The notes under the pieces were generated by a model, which saw only the letters and a list, made by a program, of their open reading frames with translations, did no database searches and had not been told where the DNA came from. The position numbers and the translations under genes were made by a program. A DNA stretch of 64,000 nucleotides from positions 124,001-188,000 of the forward strand of contig NZ_JAKKUV010000003.1 in NCBI RefSeq assembly GCF_021864465.1, read 5' to 3'. Source of the stretch: Hyphobacterium sp. SN044 (GTDB lineage: Bacteria; Pseudomonadota; Alphaproteobacteria; Caulobacterales; Maricaulaceae). Numbering within the stretch: position 1 is the stretch's first letter; each line of letters begins with the position of its first letter. Positions 46,917-54,760 of this stretch are shown piece by piece.

Positions 46917-47408
46917 ATGCCCCGCCGCGTCGCGCTCTACCCGGGCACGTTCGACCCGCTGACCAATGGTCATCTCGACATCATGAAGCGGGCCGTGAAG
47001 CTGGTCGATCATCTGGTGATTGGCGTTGCGATCAACGAGGGCAAGGGACCGCTCTTCTCGCTCGAGGAACGCGTCGCCATGACCGAGGCCGAAGCGGCGC
47101 GCATCCCCGGCGACACCACGATCGAGGTGAAGCCGTTCTCCTCCCTGCTGATGCATTTCGCGGAGGAGGTGGGGGCGCAGATCATCGTGCGCGGCCTCAG
47201 GGCCGTGTCGGACTTCGAATACGAATTCCAGATGGTCGGGATGAACCAGCGCCTCAATCCCGACATCGAAACCGTGTTCCTCATGGCCGACCCCCGCCAC
47301 CAGGCGGTGGCGTCGCGCCTCGTGAAGGAAATTGCCCGCCTCGGCGGGGACACGCGGGCCTTCGTACCGCCCGCCGTGCAAGACAAGCTGATGGAGAAGT
47401 TCGCGTGA
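46917..47408 (+). CDS. coaD: Phosphopantetheine adenylyltransferase
   Basis: A 163-residue CoaD that makes dephospho-CoA from phosphopantetheine and ATP. The nucleotidyl-transferase signature is YPGTFDPLTNGHLDI (TxGH with Thr/His), with MNQRLNPDIETVFLMAD and a SSRLVKEIA-like helix later. AAGGAGG lies about eight bases before the ATG. Its stop overlaps the next gene's GTG (GTGA), coupling coaD to a secreted cyclophilin, an arrangement with no obvious metabolic logic. Confidence 0.95.
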   Translation: MPRRVALYPGTFDPLTNGHLDIMKRAVKLVDHLVIGVAINEGKGPLFSLEERVAMTEAEAARIPGDTTIEVKPFSSLLMHFAEEVGAQIIVRGLRAVSDFEYEFQMVGMNQRLNPDIETVFLMADPRHQAVASRLVKEIARLGGDTRAFVPPAVQDKLMEKFA

Positions 47409-48415
47409 TCAAGACACTCTGGCCGGTCAGCCTGATCGTGCTGTCCATGTCCGCAACCGCCTGCGGTTCGGAAACGACTGAACTGACGGAAGCCGAAGCG
47501 GAAAACCCCTCCGCTGCAGCGGAAGCCGATGGCAGCCCGTCCACCCGCATGGCGGCGCTGATGCAGTCGACGCCGACCTATGCGCCGATCAACGAAACCC
47601 TGCCGGATTACGATCTGCCGGATGACGCCTGGCGCACGGTCGATCAGGACAACCTGCTCTATATCGACACCGATCATGGCCGGATCATCGTCGAGATGGC
47701 CCCGGAATTCGCGCCCAACCATGTCGAGCGGATGCGTGAACTGGCCGATGCGCGCTTTTATGACGGGCTGGTCTTCCACCGGGTGATCGACGGCTTCATG
47801 GCGCAGGCCGGCGGCGCGCGGACCAATCCCGCCTGGTCGACCGATCTGCCGGACATGCAGGCCGAATTCACCACCCGCCGCGATCCGAATGCAGAGCCGG
47901 TCGTCGAGATCCAGGACCGCATGGTCAATGACCGCTCCGACCGCCGCATCGCCAAGGCCGGCTTCTGGAACGGCTTCCCGATCGGCACCGACCCGTCGGT
48001 GCAGGCCGCGATCACCGGTGATGGCCGGGTGAATTCCTGGCTGCTGCACTGCCAGGGCGCGGCCGCGATGGCGCGGACGTCCAATCCCGACAGCGCGGGC
48101 AGCCAGTTCTACATCACCCGCGGCAATGCCGAGCATTTGAACGCGCAGTACACTGTCTGGGGCCGGGTGCGCGTGGGCCAGGGCGCGGTCGACGACATCA
48201 ATGTCGGTACGATGGGCGAAAATCCGGGCTTCCAGCCGGACACGATCCGCATCATTCGCGTCGGCTCCGACCTGCCGGAAGAGCAGCAGGTGACCGTCCA
48301 GGTCGCCGACACCAATTCCGCGGCGTTTGCCAGCTGGCTGGACACGCAGCGCGCGTCCAACGGCGAACTGCCCGACATCTGTGAAATCGACATCCCTGTC
48401 CGTATCGAGGAGTAA
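47405..48415 (+). CDS. Lipoprotein cyclophilin-type peptidyl-prolyl isomerase
   Basis: A 336-residue secreted cyclophilin. The GTG start overlaps coaD. The N-terminus has a lipobox (LSMSATAC-GSE), so the protein is a lipoprotein or is anchored near the membrane. The cyclophilin domain (about 75-290) has FYDGLVFHRVIDGFMAQAGG and GSQFYITRG, with an approximately 70-residue insert between them compared with the short cyclophilin next door. It accelerates proline isomerisation in envelope proteins. Confidence 0.88.
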   Translation: MIKTLWPVSLIVLSMSATACGSETTELTEAEAENPSAAAEADGSPSTRMAALMQSTPTYAPINETLPDYDLPDDAWRTVDQDNLLYIDTDHGRIIVEMAPEFAPNHVERMRELADARFYDGLVFHRVIDGFMAQAGGARTNPAWSTDLPDMQAEFTTRRDPNAEPVVEIQDRMVNDRSDRRIAKAGFWNGFPIGTDPSVQAAITGDGRVNSWLLHCQGAAAMARTSNPDSAGSQFYITRGNAEHLNAQYTVWGRVRVGQGAVDDINVGTMGENPGFQPDTIRIIRVGSDLPEEQQVTVQVADTNSAAFASWLDTQRASNGELPDICEIDIPVRIEE

Positions 48416-48422
48416 GCCCAGA

Positions 48423-48875
48423 ATGGCTGATGACAACCTGATCTTCACGCTGGAAAGCGGCGACGTCACGATCAAGCTGCGCCCGGATCTGGCGCCGAAG
48501 CATGTGGCCCGCATCAAGGAGCTGGCCAATGACGGCTTCTATGACGGCCTGACCTTTCATCGCGTGATCGACGGCTTCGTTGCACAGGGCGGTTGCCCGA
48601 ACGGGAATGGCATGGGCGGTTCCGGCCAGCACATTCCGGCCGAGTTCAACGAAGGCAAGCATGTGCGCGGCGCGTGTTCGATGGCCCGCGCCAGCGATCC
48701 GAATTCCGCCGACAGCCAGTTCTTCATTTGCCTCGACGCGGTGCCCTATCTCGACCGGCAATACACGGTCTGGGGCGAGGTCGTGGACGGCATGGAACAT
48801 GTCGACGCGCTGCCCAAGGGTGAGCCGCCGCGCTCGCCGGGCAAGATCGTGAAGGCCCGCACGGAAGCGGCCTGA
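48423..48875 (+). CDS. ppiB: Cytoplasmic cyclophilin-type peptidyl-prolyl isomerase
   Basis: A 150-residue minimal cyclophilin with all active-site words: FYDGLTFHRVIDGFVAQGGC, HIPAEFNEGKHVRGACSMAR, DSQFFICLDAVPYLDRQYTV and WGEVVDGMEHVD. No signal peptide, so cytoplasmic. It starts 8 bp after the stop of the secreted cyclophilin; the two together look like a duplicated and relocated pair. Start ATG 48423. Confidence 0.94.
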   Translation: MADDNLIFTLESGDVTIKLRPDLAPKHVARIKELANDGFYDGLTFHRVIDGFVAQGGCPNGNGMGGSGQHIPAEFNEGKHVRGACSMARASDPNSADSQFFICLDAVPYLDRQYTVWGEVVDGMEHVDALPKGEPPRSPGKIVKARTEAA

Positions 48876-48879
48876 GGCA

Positions 48880-49794
48880 GTGTTCGGGTTCGGGGGGCTG
48901 ATCGCGGCGATGGTGTTCCAGATGCCCGAGGGGCTCCCCGCCCATCTCTTGAGCGACCCTGTGGTCGCCGGCACGCATGATTATTGCGAAGAGCCGGTGC
49001 CGGACGACGTTCTGGCCCTGGCCCGCGAAGCGCTCACGCGCGACAAGACCGACATCCACCCGCGCGAGCGGGCCGCCGCGGCGCTGGTCACGGCCGGCAT
49101 GGATATCGCGGCAGCGCAGCCCGAAGGCACGAGTGATTGCTATGCCCTATTCGCCGCGGGCAGCAACTGGCTCGCCGACGCGCTGGAGCCGCACGAGAAC
49201 CGGCTTCGCCGGGAGTCCCGTTTCCGGGAGTCCCGCGACCCGGACATTGCCCGCATCCAGGTGATGCTGCGCGATCTGTGGGTGACCGACCAGGCCGGCC
49301 GGCTGGCCTATCTCCAACTCAACACGGAAGACCGGACGGGTGCGGCCTGGTGGGCCTACCGCCGGGCGACGGCGCATGTCATCGCGAACGACTACAACGC
49401 GACCGAGGGCTTGCGCGAGGCGCTCGAGCTTTACGACTGGATCGACCGCGAGCGGTTTGGCCCGCGTACATCCAGTCAGGCCTGGCTGATTGCGCAGCAT
49501 GCCGATCACGATCCGCACTTCCAGCGCGATGTGCTGACCCGGATGGAGCCCTATCTGGAAAGCGGCGGAGTCCGGCGGCAGGACTATGCCTATCTCTGGG
49601 ACCGGGTGGCGGTGAATACCGGACAGCTGCAACGCTATGGCACGCAGCCGATGGATGCCTGCAATGCGGACGGGACGCTGGACCTGAAACCGGTCGAAGA
49701 CCCGGACACGCTCGATGCCCGGCGCGGCACGATGGGGCTCGGTCCCGTCCAGCGCGATCTCGACCAGATGGCGGCGCAGCGCTGCGGCGGCTGA
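48880..49794 (+). CDS. DUF6624-like hypothetical protein
   Basis: A 304-residue protein. The end, RRQDYAYLWDRVAVNTGQLQ, RYGTQPMDACNADGT and PVEDPDTLDARRGTMGLGPV, matches the conserved core of DUF6624 proteins, whose function is unknown. The N-terminal half is alpha-helical with a RDPDIARIQVMLRDLWVTDQ block. GTG 48880 is the start used; ATG 48910 is a possible shorter one. It follows ppiB closely, so they may be co-transcribed. It converges on the phosphodiesterase gene with no gap. Confidence 0.7.
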   Translation: MFGFGGLIAAMVFQMPEGLPAHLLSDPVVAGTHDYCEEPVPDDVLALAREALTRDKTDIHPRERAAAALVTAGMDIAAAQPEGTSDCYALFAAGSNWLADALEPHENRLRRESRFRESRDPDIARIQVMLRDLWVTDQAGRLAYLQLNTEDRTGAAWWAYRRATAHVIANDYNATEGLREALELYDWIDRERFGPRTSSQAWLIAQHADHDPHFQRDVLTRMEPYLESGGVRRQDYAYLWDRVAVNTGQLQRYGTQPMDACNADGTLDLKPVEDPDTLDARRGTMGLGPVQRDLDQMAAQRCGG

Positions 49795-50802
49795 TCAGTC
49801 GGCGTTCGGGTCCATCATGAGCGTCAATCGCGCCAAGATCGGACGGTGGTCGCTGCCGGAGTCGGGCAGGCGCTCGACCGCGCGGTCCTCGAAGTCCCTG
49901 CCGACCAGAATGTGGTCGATCCCCGCCATCATGGTCGGAATTGTCACGGTGCGGCCGGCATAGCCGGCCCACATGCTTTCCGACGGCCAGGTGGACAGAG
50001 CGTGCGTGATGCGCCGCAGTCCGAGATCGTCCTCGATGCGGGCGAGGGCGCGTGACGGAGCAGCGGAGTTGAAGTCGCCCATCACGATCAGCCGGTCCTG
50101 GGGAAAGGCCTCCAGCATGAGGGCGAGGCCCTCGCGCTGCTCGTTCTGGTGCCGCAGCGGATCAGGCCAGGTGAGGTGAACCGAGGCGACGGTGATCTCG
50201 CGTCCATCGAGAAGGCGGATCGTCGCCCAGGCGGCGGGAGGCGCGTGGAAGAAGGGCGTATCCTCTGCCCCTTCACGCGTGATCCACCACCACCAGTCAA
50301 GGCATCCGGAGTCCACGATTTCGAAGCGCGTGACCAGCGCCACGGCATAGCGGTCGCAAGCCGCCTGATTGGGATAGTTCTCCTCGAGAAGCGTCGGCAA
50401 GCCCCACGCATTCCCCCAGGTCTCCTGGAGCGCGATGATGTCGGCATTCGTGTCGGTGAGCAGGTCGGCCGCCGCTTCGACCGTCGCGTTACGGCCCCAG
50501 GCATTGTGGGTCGCCACGGTGAAGGGCGTGCCGGACGCCGGCGTGACCGGAATGTCGAGAACCGGCGTCAGGGTTTCCGGGATCCCCGGTGCCGCGATCA
50601 GAGCGGCCAGCAATGGCGCGCCCCAACGCTGGCGCTTCCTGCCGAAGATCACCACGGTGATGGCGGCGAGGATGGACGCCAGCGTCAACGGCGCCCAGAA
50701 CTGCCGGAACAGGTCGGCGAAATTCCAGACCGGTGCGAGCCAGATCAGGGCGGCGAGCACGCCAAGGCCGAGCGTCGCGGTGAAGGCGAGGAAGCTGCGC
50801 AC
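49795..50802 (-). CDS. Membrane-anchored endonuclease/exonuclease/phosphatase family protein
   Basis: A 335-residue protein with two N-terminal hydrophobic helices (FLAFTATLGLGVLAALIWLA and WAPLTLASILAAITVVIF) and an EEP-fold catalytic domain (about 95-330). Key catalytic words are VATHNAWG, ADIIALQETWG with the metal-binding Glu, VMGDFNSAAPSRAL, and a C-terminal DHILVGRDF and SGSDHRPI. Substrate unknown: lipid head group, phosphodiester or nucleic acid. Start GTG 50802 has AAGGA upstream. Divergent from queA. Confidence 0.85.
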   Translation of the reverse strand: MRSFLAFTATLGLGVLAALIWLAPVWNFADLFRQFWAPLTLASILAAITVVIFGRKRQRWGAPLLAALIAAPGIPETLTPVLDIPVTPASGTPFTVATHNAWGRNATVEAAADLLTDTNADIIALQETWGNAWGLPTLLEENYPNQAACDRYAVALVTRFEIVDSGCLDWWWWITREGAEDTPFFHAPPAAWATIRLLDGREITVASVHLTWPDPLRHQNEQREGLALMLEAFPQDRLIVMGDFNSAAPSRALARIEDDLGLRRITHALSTWPSESMWAGYAGRTVTIPTMMAGIDHILVGRDFEDRAVERLPDSGSDHRPILARLTLMMDPNAD

Positions 50803-50896
50803 AAACACATCCTTGCGGATAAAAACGGTGGCGGGAAAAATTACACCCGTCCTATGAACAGGATGCTGACACAGAGGCAATACACGGGCCGCAATC

Positions 50897-51964
50897 TTGC
50901 GACTTTCTGATTTCGACTTTCACCTGCCTGACGAGCGCATTGCGCTGCGCCCCGCGCGGCCGCGGGATTCCGCGCGGCTGCTGCACGTCCGCGGCGACGG
51001 CAGCCTGTCCGATCACGGCGTGCGGGAATTGCCGAAACTCCTCCGCCCCGGCGATCTTCTGGTGTGCAATGACACGCACGTCCTGCCGGCCGCGCTGACC
51101 GGGGAGCGCGATGCCCGCGCGGAGGGCGGGGGCGGACCGGCGAGGATTTCAGTCAATCTCCATACCCGCGACGACGCGAAAAGCTGGCGCGCCTTCGTGA
51201 AACCGGCCAAACGGCTGAAAGTCGGCGATGTGATCCGCTTCGGTTCGCTGACCGCGAGCGTCGAAGCCAGGCGCGAGGGCGGCGAGGTGGTGCTGGAGTT
51301 TGACCGCGAAGGCGGAGAACTCGATGCCGCCATCGCTATTGCCGGCGCGCCGCCCCTGCCCCCCTATATCGCCTCGAAGCGCGCGCCCGACGAGCAGGAC
51401 AGGGCGGACTACCAGACGCTGTTCGCCAAGCCGGACAAGACCGGGTCGGTCGCCGCGCCGACAGCGGGGCTGCATTTCACCGACCGGCTGATGGACGCGC
51501 TGAAGGCCGCCGATGTCGGCTTCGTCGACGTGACGCTGCATGTCGGCGCGGGAACCTTCCTGCCCGTGAAGTCCGAAGCCATCGCCGAGCACAAGATGCA
51601 TGCCGAGTGGTATGAGGTCTCCGCAGAAGCCGCAGCCTCCATTTCGCGTGCGAAAGACGAAGGCCGGCGCGTCATCCCGATCGGGACGACCGCGCTGCGC
51701 ACGCTGGAAAGCGCGGCGAACGAGGACGGACGGATCGGCGCGGAGGTCGGCGAGACGGCAATCTTCATCACGCCGGGCTATGAGTTCCGCATTGCCGACG
51801 CGCTGATCACGAACTTCCACCTGCCGAAATCGACGCTGATGATGCTGGTCAGCGCGATGGCCGGGCACGAGACGATCATGCGCGCCTACCGGCACGCGAT
51901 CGACGCGGAATACCGCTTCTTCTCCTATGGCGATGCCTGTCTGATCGAGAAGGCGGGTTCGTGA
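50897..51964 (+). CDS. queA: S-adenosylmethionine:tRNA ribosyltransferase-isomerase
   Basis: A 355-residue QueA that moves a ribosyl unit from SAM to preQ1-modified tRNA, forming epoxyqueuosine. The start is TTG 50897 giving RLSDFDFHLPDERIALRPA, the family opening. Other motifs: LLVCNDTHVLPAALTGERDA, VAAPTAGLHFTDRLMDALK, LHVGAGTFLPVKSEAI and FITPGYEFRIADALITNFHLP. With tgt 387 bp further on it makes a queuosine locus. Its stop overlaps the next gene (GTGA). Confidence 0.95.
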   Translation: MRLSDFDFHLPDERIALRPARPRDSARLLHVRGDGSLSDHGVRELPKLLRPGDLLVCNDTHVLPAALTGERDARAEGGGGPARISVNLHTRDDAKSWRAFVKPAKRLKVGDVIRFGSLTASVEARREGGEVVLEFDREGGELDAAIAIAGAPPLPPYIASKRAPDEQDRADYQTLFAKPDKTGSVAAPTAGLHFTDRLMDALKAADVGFVDVTLHVGAGTFLPVKSEAIAEHKMHAEWYEVSAEAAASISRAKDEGRRVIPIGTTALRTLESAANEDGRIGAEVGETAIFITPGYEFRIADALITNFHLPKSTLMMLVSAMAGHETIMRAYRHAIDAEYRFFSYGDACLIEKAGS

Positions 51965-52308
51965 GTGCCGAGCTGCAGCTCGACCTGATCCGCGGTGTCC
52001 ACACCTTCGCCGTCGCGCTGAACGCGCTCGCCATTGTCTACGTCATTTATAGCGGACTGACCGGCCGGATCGGCGTCTGGACTTGGGTTTCGATCGGCTA
52101 TTCCGCCTTCATTGCGCTGGGGCTTGCGATCAATGGCCGGGTCTGTCCGCTGCAGTCGCTGGCGCAGCATGTCGCCGGGACCGACCGCTGGGTCAGGGAC
52201 CTGTTCTTCCTCAACGAGGTGGCGCACCTGATCGCACCGGTTCTGGGTACCGGAATGGCGATCGGTTACACGCTGGTGGCGTGGCGGTTGTGGTGGAGGC
52301 GCGGGTGA
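51961..52308 (+). CDS. Small hypothetical membrane protein between queA and tgt
   Basis: A 115-residue protein with about three helices: [40 protein letters not shown] and [20 protein letters not shown]. It carries a [11 protein letters not shown] motif on a loop. The topology resembles DUF2784, but the match is not convincing. The GTG start overlaps queA, and tgt begins 43 bp later, so it may be part of the queuosine operon by transcription only. Confidence 0.6.
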   Translation: MSAELQLDLIRGVHTFAVALNALAIVYVIYSGLTGRIGVWTWVSIGYSAFIALGLAINGRVCPLQSLAQHVAGTDRWVRDLFFLNEVAHLIAPVLGTGMAIGYTLVAWRLWWRRG

Positions 52309-52351
52309 GGGCGCTTGCCTTCGGCGCGGCAATCGGGTTTCACCCCGCGCC

Positions 52352-53476
52352 ATGACCGCTTTTCCCTTCAAACTGGCCGCCACGGATGGCGAGGCCCGCA
52401 CCGGCATGATCGAAACGCCGCGCGGCACGATCCGTACGCCTGCCTTCATGCCGGTCGGCACGGCCGGCACGGTGAAGGCGCTCTACATGGACCAGGTGAG
52501 GGAGGCCGGGGCGGATATCATCCTCGGGAACACCTATCACCTGATGCTGCGCCCGGGCGCGGAGCGGGTCCACAAGCTGGGCGGTCTGCACACATTCTCC
52601 GGCTGGTCCGGACCGATGCTGACCGACTCTGGCGGGTTCCAGGTCTGGTCGCTCGCTTCCCTGCGGAAGATGAGTGAGGAAGGTGTTCAATTCTCCAGCC
52701 ATATCGACGGGTCGCGGCACATGCTGACGCCGGAACGCTCGATCGAGATCCAGGCGGACCTCCTCGGCGCGGACATCTCGATGCAGCTCGATGAATGCAC
52801 GCCCTTCCCCTGCGAGAAGGATGAGGCGCGCGCCTCGATGGAGCTGTCGCTGCGCTGGGGCAAGCGTTCGAAAGCCGCCTTCGGCGAGCGCGCCGGGCAG
52901 AATTTGTTCGGCATCGTGCAGGGCAGTGTCTACGAAGACCTCCGCCGGGAGAGCGCCGAACGCCTGATCGAGACCGGGTTCGACGGTTACGCCGTCGGCG
53001 GGCTCGCCGTGGGCGAGGGGTTCGAGACAATGTGTTCGGTTCTGGATGCGGTCGTGCCGCACCTGCCGGGGGAGCGGCCGCGCTATCTGATGGGCGTCGG
53101 CAAGCCGATTGATCTCGTCGAGGCCGTGGCGCGCGGGATCGACATGTTCGACTGCGTGATGCCGACGCGCTCGGGCCGGCACGGCCAGGCGTGGAGCGAT
53201 TTCGGGCCGGTCAATCTGAAGAATGCCCGCTTCGCGGAAGACGTGCAGCCGCTGGACGAGCGCCTCGATTGCCCGGCCAGCCGGGACTATTCCCGTGCCT
53301 ATCTGCACCACCTCGTGCGCTCGGGCGAATATCTCGCGGCCATGCTCTTGAGCTGGCACAATATCGCCTACTACCAGTCGCTGATGGCGCGGATGCGCGC
53401 GGCGATCGCCGAGGGGCGGTTCGCGGAATTCCGCAAGGACTTCAACGCGCGCTGGGAGAGCGGGGCGTTCGAGTGA
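52352..53476 (+). CDS. tgt: Queuine tRNA-ribosyltransferase with incomplete zinc site
   Basis: A 374-residue Tgt that exchanges guanine-34 for preQ1. The catalytic regions are intact: [13 protein letters not shown] (general Asp) and [15 protein letters not shown] with the nucleophile Asp, plus VGGLAVGEG. The zinc motif is changed. E. coli C302-x-C304-x2-C307 with H333 becomes Leu305-x-Cys307-x2-Ser310 with His336 here ([16 protein letters not shown]). Two of four ligands are therefore missing. No frameshift is visible around it, and the remaining family features are normal. Confidence 0.93.
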   Translation: MTAFPFKLAATDGEARTGMIETPRGTIRTPAFMPVGTAGTVKALYMDQVREAGADIILGNTYHLMLRPGAERVHKLGGLHTFSGWSGPMLTDSGGFQVWSLASLRKMSEEGVQFSSHIDGSRHMLTPERSIEIQADLLGADISMQLDECTPFPCEKDEARASMELSLRWGKRSKAAFGERAGQNLFGIVQGSVYEDLRRESAERLIETGFDGYAVGGLAVGEGFETMCSVLDAVVPHLPGERPRYLMGVGKPIDLVEAVARGIDMFDCVMPTRSGRHGQAWSDFGPVNLKNARFAEDVQPLDERLDCPASRDYSRAYLHHLVRSGEYLAAMLLSWHNIAYYQSLMARMRAAIAEGRFAEFRKDFNARWESGAFE

Positions 53477-53566
53477 TTGTCCTCGCCCTTCGAGGCCGCC
53501 CGCCCTTCGAGACGCCGCCTGCGGCGGCTCCTCAGGACAGGGCGGCTCCTCAGTATGAGGACAATC
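53475..53566. repeat. Hairpin repeat at the convergent tgt/lipoprotein junction (contains copy B2)
   Basis: GATTGTCCTC (53475-53484) pairs exactly with GAGGACAATC (53557-53566). Inside are GCCGCC-TGC-GGCGGC and the words CCCTTCGAGACGC and GGCTCCTCAGGACAGG, matching copy B1 at 6768. The outer arms include the TGA stops of both convergent genes. Confidence 0.75.
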
Positions 53567-54170
53567 AATTCAGCCCGTATTCCTCGAACGCTTCCGTGAG
53601 GTAGCGTTCCTCGCAACCGAAACCGTCATAGAGGCCGCGCAGATAGGCGCGGCGGCTGTCGGCCATTTCGCGGCGTTCGCGGGCTTCGCGCTCGATCTCG
53701 CCGGCACGGCCGACAAAGCGGATCACCGGGCGGGCCGGATTCAGGCCGACGATGGTGGAGTGGTAGAAGTCGCGCGCGCCGCTTGCCAGGGCACCGCCGC
53801 CGCGTTCGCTCCACATCTGGGCGCGCTCGCGCCAGTCGCGCTCGTCCGCGGTCTCGTCGTTGCGTTCTTCCGGCACATGCATCTGGTCGGGGCCGAGCAC
53901 GGCGGTCAGCCGGGCAATGTCGCGCGCGGTCGTCGAGCAGACGCGGCGGGAGCCTTCCCCGCCATAGGGGGTCGGGACGGTGTCGTCGCCCGGGTCGACC
54001 ATCACCGGGCCCGGGCGGTCGCGCGGCAGGCCGATCGCGTCGGACACGGCCGAGCGGGTTTCGCTCATGCCGATATAGGCGGCCTCCCCGGTCGTGGGGC
54101 GCGAACTGGCGCAAGCCGTCACGATGAGGGCAGCCAAGGCGAGGGCGGTGAAGGTTCGAATCCCGATCAT
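53565..54170 (-). CDS. Hypothetical lipoprotein
   Basis: A 201-residue protein with a lipoprotein signal: hydrophobic core TFTALALAALIVTAC-ASS, lipid Cys at residue 20. The start at 54170 (MIGIRTF) is preferred to 54200, which would add charged residues before the signal. The mature part has RSAVSDAIGLPRDRPGP, YGGEGSRRVCSTTARDIARL and a Glu/Arg-rich helix (EIEREARERREMADSRRAYL). No family recognised; probably outer-membrane or periplasmic. It ends inside the hairpin shared with tgt. Confidence 0.7.
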   Translation of the reverse strand: MIGIRTFTALALAALIVTACASSRPTTGEAAYIGMSETRSAVSDAIGLPRDRPGPVMVDPGDDTVPTPYGGEGSRRVCSTTARDIARLTAVLGPDQMHVPEERNDETADERDWRERAQMWSERGGGALASGARDFYHSTIVGLNPARPVIRFVGRAGEIEREARERREMADSRRAYLRGLYDGFGCEERYLTEAFEEYGLN

Positions 54171-54318
54171 GCGCACAAGGCTGGACGCGCAATCTGGCAT
54201 TTTTCTGACGATGGGAGTGCCGAGAATACGGCCGGGAACGGGGCCGGGAATGGGAACGGGGCGCGGCTCGCGGTTGACCGGGCAGGCGCTTCGCTATAGG
54301 CCTCCCCGTCTCCTATGG

Positions 54319-54394
54319 GAGCCCATAGCTCAGCCGGTAGAGCAACTGACTTTTAATCAGTAGGTCCAGGGTTCGAATCCCTGTGGGCTCACCA
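54319..54394 (+). tRNA. tRNA-Lys (anticodon TTT)
   Basis: A full cloverleaf: acceptor GAGCCCA pairs with TGGGCTC, followed by discriminator A and encoded CCA (54391-54394). The anticodon stem ACTGA/TCAGT encloses loop CTTTTAA with TTT at 54352-54354. The T loop is GGTTCGAATCC. Length is 76 bases. It reads AAA and AAG. Confidence 0.97.
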
Positions 54395-54760
54395 AATCTT
54401 CCGATGCTCAGTCCCTCCGGGGCTTCGCTCCTCGCTTTCGGCCGGACGAGCCGGCCTCCGCTGCGGTCGCGCGGTCGCGCTTGCGGACCTGATGGTCCGG
54501 GGCTCTGATCCTCCGCCGCTCCGCTCCAAGCGCGCGACGGGTGGGTTCAGGCTGCCCGGCATTCTGCGACCGGACGCCCCATCGAAGCGGCCGCCGGGGA
54601 GTGTGTGACCTGACAACACGCGGCATGACCAGCGAGGTCATGACCTGAGCGGCATCCGGTCCGTTCGGGTAAATTTCGCTTAGGCACCAGAAAAAAGACG
54701 ATAAACTTTCCCGAGGGAAGAGGCCGCGCAGCAGCGGACTCGGTCACAGGGGAGTACGTC
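54395..54760. other. 366-bp region between tRNA-Lys and the first autotransporter
   Basis: No convincing gene. It is GC-rich up to about 54630, with short inverted words such as GGACCTGATGGTCC, then has the palindrome at 54635-54646 and an A-rich stretch (54690-54710) before the autotransporter ribosome-binding site. No integrase or attachment repeat of the tRNA end is seen. Confidence 0.6.
54635..54646. promoter_or_regulatory. 12-bp palindrome upstream of the first autotransporter gene
   Basis: AGGTCATGACCT is perfectly self-complementary and lies 115 bp before the start codon. Candidate operator; single copy. Confidence 0.35.
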
